Source: Chryseobacterium gleum
GTDB lineage: Bacteria > Bacteroidota > Bacteroidia > Flavobacteriales_D > Crocinitomicaceae
Assembly (NCBI GenBank): GCA_945897805.1
Contig: CAMDFX010000019.1
Location: forward strand, 1-39,557
Direction: 5' to 3'
Length of the DNA: 39,557 nt
In this document: piece by piece, positions 27,153 to 34,303 of the stretch
How positions within the stretch are numbered: position 1 is the stretch's first letter
Layout: each line of letters starts with the position of its first letter
Program-made: the position numbers and the translations under genes
The notes under the pieces: generated by a model
Seen by the model: only the letters and a program-made list of their open reading frames with translations
The model's database searches: none
What the model was told of the DNA's origin: nothing

Positions 27153-27959
27153 ATGAAATATTGGTTGTTTCTCCTGATTTTTGCTCCGTTTTTTGCACAA
27201 ACGCAAGATACAATTCAATGGAATTTTGAATGGAAAACAGACAGTTTATCAAATCCTGTTTGGAACGTTGATCCTTTTGGAAATTTAATTATCAGCGAAA
27301 AAGACAAGCTCAAAAAATTTGATTCTTTGGGAACGCAAAAATTTGTGCAAAGTAATAAAGATTTTGGCGTAATCTCAAGTGTCGACCCTTCCAATCCGAT
27401 GAAAACATTGATCTTTTCTGAACAACAGCAATTGATTGCTTATGTGGATAATACGCTAAGTAAACAACAAGAAAATATTGAGTTATCAGCATTCGATTTA
27501 TCTTATGTTACGCTGGTTTCCACTTCTGCACAGCCAGATAAATTTTGGATTTATGACCAAGATAATTCTGTGATTGTGTTGATTTCCAAAAATGTGCAAC
27601 AAAGACAACGAATCGAAAATATCAGTGGATTATTGGGTTGTAAAGACATTGTTCAACTTTTTGAGACTGAAAATAGCTTGTATTTAATTGATAAACAGCG
27701 AGGAATTTATCAATTTGACATTTATGGAACCTTGGTTTTCCATTGGGAAAATGTCGGAATTCTTTGGGCTGAGGTAGAAGGTAAATTTGCCTATTTATTG
27801 AAGAAAGATAAATTACAAGTAATCAATCTTGCGAATCAAGAAATTGTCAATTTTCCCTTGCCAAATGGCGAATTCATAAGGTTCAAAAAGGTTCAAAGTC
27901 ACTTTTACTTTGGCAGTAATTCAAATATTCAAAGATATTCTATAGAATTCTTGCATTAA
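27153..27959 (+). CDS. Secreted hypothetical protein, probable beta-propeller
   Basis: This 268-aa protein has a signal peptide (MKYWLFLLIFAPFFAQTQ). The mature part is a run of short strands with repeated patterns such as VDPFGNLIISEKDKLKKFD, FWIYDQDNSVIVL and IYQFDIYGTLVFHW, as in WD/NHL-like propellers. I set the start at ATG 27153; a TTG two codons earlier is also open but unnecessary. It lies 8 nt after the GH3 gene and 55 nt before dnk. I do not recognise a specific family. Confidence 0.8.
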   Translation: MKYWLFLLIFAPFFAQTQDTIQWNFEWKTDSLSNPVWNVDPFGNLIISEKDKLKKFDSLGTQKFVQSNKDFGVISSVDPSNPMKTLIFSEQQQLIAYVDNTLSKQQENIELSAFDLSYVTLVSTSAQPDKFWIYDQDNSVIVLISKNVQQRQRIENISGLLGCKDIVQLFETENSLYLIDKQRGIYQFDIYGTLVFHWENVGILWAEVEGKFAYLLKKDKLQVINLANQEIVNFPLPNGEFIRFKKVQSHFYFGSNSNIQRYSIEFLH

Positions 27960-28014
27960 ATAATTGCTGTTATTCGCAATATTTGTAACTTAGGCACTCT
28001 AAAATTAATCAAAG

Positions 28015-28629
28015 ATGCATATCGCAGTAGCAGGAAATATAGGAGCAGGAAAAACAACATTGACTAAATTGTTGGCAAAACATTACGGATGGGAAACTCA
28101 TTATGAAGATGTTGAACAAAATCCTTATTTGAATGACTTCTATGAAGACATGCAGCGTTGGTCATTTAACCTGCAGATTTACTACCTAAATAGTCGTTTT
28201 ACGCAGATTCAAGAAATCAGAGAAACGGACAAAATGGTCATTCAGGATAGAACAATCTATGAAGATGCTTTCATTTTTGCGCCGAACTTGCATTCTATGG
28301 GTTTGATGACGACACGTGATTTTGAAAACTATTTTTCACTTTTCAACTTGATTGAATCTTTTGTTTCTGCGCCTGATTTATTGATTTACTTGAGAGCGAG
28401 CGTTCCAACTTTGGTGCACCAAATTCAACTTCGTGGCCGTGATTACGAAGAAAGTATCCGTTTGGATTATTTGAAACGCTTAAATGAGCGCTATGAAGCT
28501 TGGATTTCAACTTACGATAAGGGTAAATTGTTGATAATCGACATCGACAATAACCGTTTTCCAGAAAGTCAAGAAGATTTAGGGAAAATCATCAATTCGA
28601 TTGATGCGGAAATTAATGGATTGTTCTAA
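28015..28629 (+). CDS. Deoxynucleoside kinase
   Basis: This 204-aa salvage kinase phosphorylates deoxynucleosides. P-loop GNIGAGKTT (residues 7-15), a YEDVEQNPYL substrate segment, the DRTIYEDAFIF motif near 80 (the usual DRS/ERS position), and a lid RGRDYEESIRLDYLKRLNERYE place it in the dNK/dGK family. Which deoxynucleoside it prefers cannot be read. AATATTTG (27979-27986), about 30 nt upstream, is a one-off match to the -7 box. It converges on thiL across a repeat-containing gap. Confidence 0.9.
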   Translation: MHIAVAGNIGAGKTTLTKLLAKHYGWETHYEDVEQNPYLNDFYEDMQRWSFNLQIYYLNSRFTQIQEIRETDKMVIQDRTIYEDAFIFAPNLHSMGLMTTRDFENYFSLFNLIESFVSAPDLLIYLRASVPTLVHQIQLRGRDYEESIRLDYLKRLNERYEAWISTYDKGKLLIIDIDNNRFPESQEDLGKIINSIDAEINGLF

Positions 28630-28691
28630 AGTCAAATAAAACTTCAGAGTCAAAACGACGACATCCACATTCAACTTTTTAAATAGCAAAG

Positions 28692-28795
28692 TAGCTCTAT
28701 AGAAGCGAAATGTTTGTAACGACGGATGTAAATTCATCGAACAAACAATGACGAAAAATCTCTTCGAAAAAAGTAGTGTTTAAATGCGTTCTCTT
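28692..28795 (+). repeat. Dispersed intergenic element, copy without internal hairpin
   Basis: It begins TAGCTCTATAGAAGCG, contains GTAACGACGGATGTAA and CGAACAAACAA, and ends TTTAAATGCGTTCTC. It parallels the element at 16549-16695, but the 66-nt hairpin segment is replaced by about 18 nt. Both copies lie in convergent intergenic regions in the same orientation. It occupies most of the 175-nt dnk-thiL gap. Confidence 0.7.
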
Positions 28796-28804
28796 TGGAC
28801 TTTT

Positions 28805-29836
28805 CTAAAACGCTTTCCAACCTTGCGCTTGCAATGGAATAATTGCTCCATTCTTGTCCACCAAATTGACTCCGCTGTTTTTGTCGGTAATGTGTCCAAT
28901 CACCGTCATGTGCGGATTTCCTTTGATTTTATCGTAATCTGCTAGAGAAACGGTGAAAAGCAATTCATAATCTTCACCACCATTCAAAGCGCAAGTTACA
29001 GGATCAATGTTGAAATCAATCGCTGCCATTGAAGTTTTTGCATCAATCGGGATTTTCTCATCGTAAATCGTGCAACCCAAATCGCTTGCTTTACATAAAT
29101 GGAAAATTTCAGAAGCCAATCCGTCAGAAATGTCAATCATCGAAGTTGGTTTTACGTCCAAATCTTTCAAAAATTTAATCACATCTTGTCTAGCTTCAGG
29201 TTTCAATTGTCTTTCCAACAAATAATCATTACCATCTAAATCTGGCTGCATATTCGGATTTGCTTTGAAAACTTCTTTTTCGCGTTCCAATAATTGTAAA
29301 CCCATATATGCGCCACCCAAATCACCGCTCACGACCAACAAGTCATTTTCTTTGGCGCCTGAACGGTAAACAACATCTGTTTTTTTCGCTTTTCCAATGG
29401 CAGTCACGCTGATCATCAATCCTGAGAGGGAAGAGGAAGTGTCGCCACCGATGAGGTCAACTTGGTACAAATCGCACGCTTTTTTGATTCCGGCGTATAA
29501 TTCCTCCAACGCTTCCAACGGAAAACGATTTGAAACAGCAATGGAAACCGTGATTTGTTGCGCATTTCCATTCATGGCAAAAATATCAGAAAGATTGACT
29601 ATAACCGCTTTGTAGCCTAAATGCATCAATGGCGTGTACATCAAATTAAAGTGAACACCTTCTAACAACATGTCGGTAGAAACAAGCATCACTTCGGAAT
29701 CAGAAATCGAAATCACGGCTGCGTCATCGCCCACGCCTTTGATGGTTGTGGAAATGTGTGTTGTAAATTGATTGGTTAATCTGTCAATCAAACCAAATTC
29801 TCCAAGTTCACTTAATTCAGTGCGTTTATCGCTCAT
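28805..29836 (-). CDS. thiL: Thiamine-monophosphate kinase
   Basis: This 343-aa enzyme makes thiamine diphosphate, the active vitamin B1 cofactor. Motifs: GEFGLIDRL at the N-terminus, GVGDDAAVI with metal-binding Asp, DLIGGDTSSS near 145, DISDGLASEI near 235 and NGGEDYELLFT near 285. The length is normal. It lies 64 nt downstream of an alpha/beta hydrolase on the same strand. A TAACTTTAC box in that gap may give it its own promoter. Confidence 0.95.
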   Translation of the reverse strand: MSDKRTELSELGEFGLIDRLTNQFTTHISTTIKGVGDDAAVISISDSEVMLVSTDMLLEGVHFNLMYTPLMHLGYKAVIVNLSDIFAMNGNAQQITVSIAVSNRFPLEALEELYAGIKKACDLYQVDLIGGDTSSSLSGLMISVTAIGKAKKTDVVYRSGAKENDLLVVSGDLGGAYMGLQLLEREKEVFKANPNMQPDLDGNDYLLERQLKPEARQDVIKFLKDLDVKPTSMIDISDGLASEIFHLCKASDLGCTIYDEKIPIDAKTSMAAIDFNIDPVTCALNGGEDYELLFTVSLADYDKIKGNPHMTVIGHITDKNSGVNLVDKNGAIIPLQAQGWKAF

Positions 29837-29900
29837 TTTTAATGTTTTTTACGGTGTAAAGTTATAACAAATCGCTGTTTCTGGATTTATTGTTCTTGGT

Positions 29901-30662
29901 TTATCTCAAGCAAAAACCCAAAACGCTTTCCATGAATTCGTGTGGTGCTTCGGCGTGGACCCAATGTCCTGCGTTTGCAATGCTGATTAAAGTGCTGTCA
30001 GGGAATTGATTTTCAATATCGTCCCAGTCTTCGTCTAAGATGTAATTCGACATTTCACCACGGATAAAAAGCGTTGGAATCATCACTTCATCTGCTGGAA
30101 GTGCTTGTAAAATGGCGTGCATGTCTCTGCTCAAAACGTCAATGTTCATGCGCCAAGCCAATTTGCCTTTTTCTTTCCAATACAAGTTTTTTAGTAAAAA
30201 TTGTCGCACGCCAGGAGAATCGACAAATGGTTCCATCATTTTTTCAGCTTCACCACGGGAATTAATAATGCTTAAATCAATGGCTATCAATCCTTTCAAA
30301 ATTTCGCTGTGGTGCATCGGATAGGATTTTGTTCCCATGTCCACAATGATCAATTTGCTCAGCGTTTTGGGGAACATTTGAGCAAATCGCATCGCTGCTT
30401 TTCCGCCCATGGAATGTCCCATCAAAATGACTTTTTCGAGTTTCAGATCTACAAAAAGTTCATGTAAATCGTTCGCTAGGTCTTCATATGTGTGAGAATC
30501 CGCCCAATCGGAATGACCGTGATTGCGTTGATCGACCAAAATGACGCGGTAATAATCAGCTAATTTTTTGGCGTGTGTTTGCCAATTGTCTGAATATCCA
30601 AATAATCCGTGAAGAATAACAAAAGGTTGGCCTTCGCCAATTTCTCTATAATGTAATTTCAT
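29901..30662 (-). CDS. Alpha/beta hydrolase (YbfF/ABHD11-like esterase)
   Basis: This 253-aa cytosolic protein has the alpha/beta hydrolase pattern: oxyanion motif ILHGLFGYSDNW (17-28), VDQRNHGHS, nucleophile GHSMGG (Ser near 103) and catalytic His in NAGHWVHAEAP (about 234). RNHGHS with HGLFG resembles the E. coli YbfF type of acyl esterase. No signal peptide. It precedes thiL on the minus strand and has a perfect TATCTTTG box 30 nt upstream. Confidence 0.88.
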   Translation of the reverse strand: MKLHYREIGEGQPFVILHGLFGYSDNWQTHAKKLADYYRVILVDQRNHGHSDWADSHTYEDLANDLHELFVDLKLEKVILMGHSMGGKAAMRFAQMFPKTLSKLIIVDMGTKSYPMHHSEILKGLIAIDLSIINSRGEAEKMMEPFVDSPGVRQFLLKNLYWKEKGKLAWRMNIDVLSRDMHAILQALPADEVMIPTLFIRGEMSNYILDEDWDDIENQFPDSTLISIANAGHWVHAEAPHEFMESVLGFCLR

Positions 30663-30691
30663 TGAAAAAGCTTTGTGCGCTGAATTTGATG

Positions 30692-30699
30692 CAAAGATA
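30692..30699 (-). promoter_or_regulatory. -7 box of the esterase-thiL genes
   Basis: TATCTTTG on the minus strand, 29 nt before the ATG, matches TAnnTTTG. No good -33 element was found. Confidence 0.5.
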
Positions 30700-30722
30700 G
30701 CTTACAAAATTGGAAAGAAGTA

Positions 30723-31226
30723 TTAATCTTGTTTAATCAAGCGAGAGAAAAGTTTCAAAAGATTCGGCATTTCAAAATTATTTTCTGAAACATTGATTTT
30801 TGGCGCCTCTGCATTTTTCGATTCGCTGATTTCACTTTCTTTGATGTTCATTTTTACTTCCATGGCTGCGGTGGAAGATTTAGCTACTGAAAATTGTTTT
30901 TCGTTGATGCTGGTGATGATACCAATGATTTTGTCGGCAGAAATTTTGTCTTTGTCAAATTCAATGATTGCGGTATTTAAAGGTCTTTCATCAACGAAAT
31001 CAAAAGAGCAATTTCCAACAGCACCGGTTTCTTTCAAGGCTTTGCGAATCGAAGATCCACAACCTTTTTCGCAAACCATTCCTTCAATTTCGACGGTCAG
31101 ACTTCTATTTAGCTCTAATTTTTCAGCGGAATTTTTTTCATTTATCACAGACGTATTTTCCGTGCTGCAACTCGGATTAATCAGCAGTAAACCAATTGAA
31201 AATGAGAGTATGAGTGTTTTTTTCAT
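30723..31226 (-). CDS. Lipoprotein with heavy-metal-associated (HMA) domain
   Basis: This 167-aa protein has a signal peptide and lipobox (INPSC, lipidated Cys20). Residues about 42-115 form an HMA-like ferredoxin fold: VEIEGMVCEKGCGSSIRKAL, then a strand, FDKDKISADKIIGIITS. The metal motif is Cys52-x3-Cys56, one residue longer than the usual GMxCxxC, so metal selectivity or geometry may differ. The C-terminal 45 residues are low in complexity and charged. It likely binds copper or another soft metal in the envelope. A perfect palindrome overlies its predicted promoter. Confidence 0.82.
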   Translation of the reverse strand: MKKTLILSFSIGLLLINPSCSTENTSVINEKNSAEKLELNRSLTVEIEGMVCEKGCGSSIRKALKETGAVGNCSFDFVDERPLNTAIIEFDKDKISADKIIGIITSINEKQFSVAKSSTAAMEVKMNIKESEISESKNAEAPKINVSENNFEMPNLLKLFSRLIKQD

Positions 31227-31251
31227 AAAACCGAATGAATTAGAAGTGAGA

Positions 31252-31259
31252 CAAATTTA
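31252..31259 (-). promoter_or_regulatory. -7 box of the HMA lipoprotein gene
   Basis: TAAATTTG on the minus strand, 25 nt before the ATG, fits the consensus. The -33 region is occupied by the palindrome at 31265-31290. Confidence 0.55.
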
Positions 31260-31264
31260 GTGTT

Positions 31265-31290
31265 TAATTTTTCGCTTGAGCGAAAAATTA
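31265..31290. promoter_or_regulatory. Perfect 26-bp palindrome, candidate operator or hairpin
   Basis: TAATTTTTCGCT (31265-31276) and AGCGAAAAATTA (31279-31290) are exact inverted copies around TG. It spans the spacer and -33 region of the minus-strand promoter at 31252-31259. Alternatively it is a terminator-like hairpin. Confidence 0.6.
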
Positions 31291-31330
31291 TGTTAAAATT
31301 ATTGATGGCTAGGTAGATGAGAGCGGCGTT

Positions 31331-31364
31331 GTTCTTTCTTTTACCTTGATGTAAAAGAAAGAAC
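31331..31364. repeat. Perfect 14-bp inverted repeat
   Basis: GTTCTTTCTTTTAC (31331-31344) and GTAAAAGAAAGAAC (31351-31364) flank CTTGAT. From memory, similar AAAGAAAGAACCAAAGAAAA elements recur in Bacteroidota intergenic DNA; only one copy is in this window. Confidence 0.65.
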
Positions 31365-31415
31365 CAAAGAAAAGATCAAGGCTACGCAATCAAAGCTATA
31401 AAATTCAAATTTTAC

Positions 31416-31720
31416 TTCACGCTTTCATTGCTAAGGCCGGAAATGGTCGTAAAAACTTGGGATTTTCTTGCGTTCATAGAAAATGTTTGATCTTTAGTAT
31501 AAATAAAAGATTTTTAGACAATTAGAAAGTCTTCGGTCTAATGCCTTTCGTCTAATGTCTTATAAATTTCACACTTTTATTGCTGAGGCCCTAAAATTGT
31601 AAAAACTTAGGATTTTCTTCATGTTTGAAATGATTTTTAACTAAAGTTTAAAGTAAATTATAAGATTTTTAGGCAATTAGAAAGTCTTCGGTCTAATGTC
31701 TTTCGTCTAATGTCTTATAC
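31416..31720 (+). repeat. About 152-bp imperfect tandem duplication with heptamer arrays
   Basis: Unit 1 starts at 31416 and unit 2 at 31568, both with TTCAC followed by a similar CTTTTATTGCTGAGGCC-like stretch. Both end in a block of five 7-nt units (31530-31564 and 31685-31719) with TCTAATG twice in each. It makes up most of the 473-nt gene-free gap 31261-31733; the EamA promoter box follows directly. Confidence 0.8.
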
Positions 31721-31721
31721 C

Positions 31722-31729
31722 TACCTTTG
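31722..31729 (+). promoter_or_regulatory. -7 box of the EamA transporter, leaderless geometry
   Basis: TACCTTTG ends 5 bases before the ATG at 31734, the same spacing as at glyS. It lies inside the longer frame that begins at 31710, which argues for the 31734 start. Confidence 0.6.
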
Positions 31730-31733
31730 TGGC

Positions 31734-32642
31734 ATGTCAAAAAATATGTTGAGTTGGGTTTTGTTGCTTGCTTTGGCCGGTATTTGGGGGAGTTCGTTTA
31801 TTTTGATCAAAAGAGGAATGACCGCTTTTGATGGAACTGCTTTGTTTTCTGATGTGCAAGTTGCTTCTCTGAGAATGTCGATTGCTGGCCTGGTTTTGTT
31901 GCCTTTTTCACTTCGGTATTTGAAGAAAATTAAGACAGTCAAGCAATTTTTGCTCCTGCTGACGGTCGGACTTTCAGGCAATTTTTTACCTTCATTTTTG
32001 TTCACTTATGCTGAAACTGAACTTTCTTCAGGTTACGCAGGAATGCTGAATAGTTTTACACCCATTTTTAGCATTTTGATTGGGGCTTTTGTGTTCAAAC
32101 AAAAATTGACTTCTATTCAGTTTTTTGGAACAACCATTGCCGTTACGGGGATTGTTTTGTTGATGATTGCTGGACAAGATTTATCGAAAAGCGGCACTTG
32201 GTGGCATATTTCGGCCATCGTCTTGGCGACTTTGTTCTATGCTATTTCTTTGAATACAATTAAATATACTTTGTCAAATTTTAAATCCATTGAAATCACG
32301 GCCTTGGCTTTTGGACTCGTTTTTCTGCCCTCGGTGATTATTGCCACTGCGACAGGATCTTTTACGGTGCTAAAAACAGTTCCTCAAGCGTGGGAAGGTT
32401 TTGGATTTATTGTCATTTTAGGCCTGGTAGGAACTGCTTTTGCGGTTTTCATTTTCAATAAATTGATTTCAATTTCTTCCGTTATTTTTGCAAGTTCCGT
32501 CACTTATTTCATGCCAATTGTAGCTGTAATTATGGGATTATTTATCAAAGAAGTAATCACGATGTACCAAATTGGCGCGATGTTAATTATTTTGGCAGGC
32601 GTTTTTCTAGCCAATTATTACCGATTGATTTTCAAGAAATAG
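31734..32642 (+). CDS. EamA/DMT family transporter
   Basis: This 302-aa inner-membrane protein has ten hydrophobic segments arranged as two EamA halves: WVLLLALAGIWGSSFILIKRGM at the start, and a second half from about residue 155. It probably exports or imports a small metabolite; the substrate is unknown. I chose ATG 31734 because a -7 box sits between it and an upstream ATG at 31710. Its 3' end overlaps the convergent glycosyltransferase gene by 11 bp. Confidence 0.9.
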   Translation: MSKNMLSWVLLLALAGIWGSSFILIKRGMTAFDGTALFSDVQVASLRMSIAGLVLLPFSLRYLKKIKTVKQFLLLLTVGLSGNFLPSFLFTYAETELSSGYAGMLNSFTPIFSILIGAFVFKQKLTSIQFFGTTIAVTGIVLLMIAGQDLSKSGTWWHISAIVLATLFYAISLNTIKYTLSNFKSIEITALAFGLVFLPSVIIATATGSFTVLKTVPQAWEGFGFIVILGLVGTAFAVFIFNKLISISSVIFASSVTYFMPIVAVIMGLFIKEVITMYQIGAMLIILAGVFLANYYRLIFKK

Positions 32643-34029
32643 TTTTTTTTCGAAGGTTTAAAATTCCGACCAACAAAACAATTAGCGCGATAGGCAAAAA
32701 GGGCGTTAAGTAACGTTCTTCATTCATTCTTTGGATGAAAATCAAGTAAAAGATATTGACGATTATTGCCAAACTCAAATAGAATATCAAATCTCGGTCT
32801 TTCTTAAATAGCGCAAGAAGTGCCGCCATAAAACTGGAAACTATTATCGCCAAACAACTCCAACGAATTGTTTCCATCCACCAAGTGCCGCGGTATTTGA
32901 ATTGGTAAATTCCTAAATTTAAGTGCGAACTGAGCATCAATTTTTTCAGACTTTTGATTGGCGTTAAAATGTAGTAATCGAGTTTGTTTTCAGATTTTAG
33001 TTTTTTAGTCAAAGTATTGATTTCAAGCAGAAATTTATCTTCGCCGTCAAACGTTCCTGAAATGGGTTTCTTTTGATCGAAATGCGTCAATTGATAGTTA
33101 CAAAGTACACGGTATTTCTCCATTATTGGTGTTACTTTTTTTCGATATTTTTCAGGAATCTGTGCAGAAATCAAGCGAATATCAGTTGAATCTGTGAGCG
33201 CATGAATCGTTTCGTGAAATTTGGCACCGTCAGCTTCCCAAATCCTAAAAAGATTGGTCATCGCTTCATGACTTGGTCTGAAAAGTGTGTTGTTGGTCGT
33301 CGAATATATCGGATGAATTCCCAACCAAGTGCCGCTAATTGCAACCGTTCTGATGTTCCAAATCAACAATGGTAAAATTGCAAGAAGCGTAAGAACAGCT
33401 TTTTTTCTTTGGTATTGGAAAAAGTAAAATGCACAAAATCCCAAAAGAAAGACGATTAATTGAGGTCGAAAAAGCAGCATAACTGAATTTGCTATTAGAA
33501 AATTCCACGAAAAATTAGTCTTTTTCTGCTCAAAAGAAATTCCTGCAAAAACACTCCAAAGCACCAGAAAAGGCGTGAAACTTTCTGTCAAGGTGAAATA
33601 CATAAATCCGCTGAAAGCTGGGACAAATGCATATATCACTGTTCCAAAAAGCGCAAATTTTGAATTTTTCAATAGCTTTTCAAGAATATTTCCGAAAAGG
33701 AAAATTGAGCCAGAAAATGCGAGAATTTGTAGCAATTTGAGCATCCAAAAAGCTTTTTTTCCAGCTATGACAAGGCAAAATAAATAGACTAATCCATAAC
33801 CAGGTGTTCGCTGAAAATAGGCTGATTGTCCGATGGAATTGTCTTTCCAAGTTCCTTTTTGAAGGAAATTGAATGCGGGCGAAAAATAGCTCGCTTCATC
33901 GGCAGAAGTTAATAATCCATGGCTCGCAGGATAGCGATTTCCGAGAAATTGAAGATTTTGTTCTTGTAAAAAAACTGCAAAAGTTGCACCAATAAGGGCA
34001 ACAATCAAAAGCTTTTTTTGGAAATTCAT
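32632..34029 (-). CDS. Polytopic membrane protein, GT-C glycosyltransferase-like
   Basis: This 465-aa protein has about 11 hydrophobic segments and an early periplasmic loop with ADEASYFSPAFNFLQKGTW (about 42-60), where the acidic pair resembles the catalytic DE of GT-C (PMT/ArnT-like) transferases that use lipid-linked sugars. A large soluble loop lies around residues 255-370. The start at 34027-34029 (MNFQKKLL) begins 10 nt after nfu; a frame extension into nfu is possible but not needed. It is the third gene after mrp and nfu, though functionally unrelated. The GT-C assignment is inference from topology plus the DE motif. Confidence 0.7.
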   Translation of the reverse strand: MNFQKKLLIVALIGATFAVFLQEQNLQFLGNRYPASHGLLTSADEASYFSPAFNFLQKGTWKDNSIGQSAYFQRTPGYGLVYLFCLVIAGKKAFWMLKLLQILAFSGSIFLFGNILEKLLKNSKFALFGTVIYAFVPAFSGFMYFTLTESFTPFLVLWSVFAGISFEQKKTNFSWNFLIANSVMLLFRPQLIVFLLGFCAFYFFQYQRKKAVLTLLAILPLLIWNIRTVAISGTWLGIHPIYSTTNNTLFRPSHEAMTNLFRIWEADGAKFHETIHALTDSTDIRLISAQIPEKYRKKVTPIMEKYRVLCNYQLTHFDQKKPISGTFDGEDKFLLEINTLTKKLKSENKLDYYILTPIKSLKKLMLSSHLNLGIYQFKYRGTWWMETIRWSCLAIIVSSFMAALLALFKKDRDLIFYLSLAIIVNIFYLIFIQRMNEERYLTPFLPIALIVLLVGILNLRKKTIS

Positions 34030-34039
34030 CCAAATAAGA

Positions 34040-34300
34040 TTACACCAAAGTTGGCATATTGACTGCTTCCACAGCGATGATTTCGGGTGCAACTTTTTTA
34101 ATCGCTTCTTCCAATCCAGCTTTGATAGTCATCAAACTCATAGTGCAATCGCTACAAGCACCTAATAGACGGACTCTTACGATGCCGTCGTCAGTAATTT
34201 CAACCAACTCCATGTCGCCGCCATCCGCTTTTAAATGAGGTCTTAATTCCTCCAAAGATTCATTGATTTTGATTGCCAGTTCTTCTTTGTTTAAACTCAT
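34040..34300 (-). CDS. Nfu-type Fe-S cluster carrier domain protein
   Basis: This 86-aa protein is a single NifU C-terminal (Nfu) domain: LRPHLKADGGDMELVEI and LLGACSDCTMSLMTIKAGLE, with the cluster-binding Cys49-x2-Cys52. Two molecules would bridge one [4Fe-4S] cluster and hand it to target proteins such as QueG. It follows mrp by 3 nt on the minus strand, so they are surely co-transcribed. Confidence 0.95.
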   Translation of the reverse strand: MSLNKEELAIKINESLEELRPHLKADGGDMELVEITDDGIVRVRLLGACSDCTMSLMTIKAGLEEAIKKVAPEIIAVEAVNMPTLV

Positions 34301-34303
34301 TTT

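Noticed and set aside
31710-31733. Upstream ATG of the EamA gene (adds 8 residues)
   Set aside because: A -7 box lies between the two ATGs and the added residues are not family-like; 31734 preferred.
34030-34092. Longer N-terminus of the GT-C-like protein
   Set aside because: Would overlap nfu and add a non-membrane segment; the ATG at 34029 gives a normal first helix.
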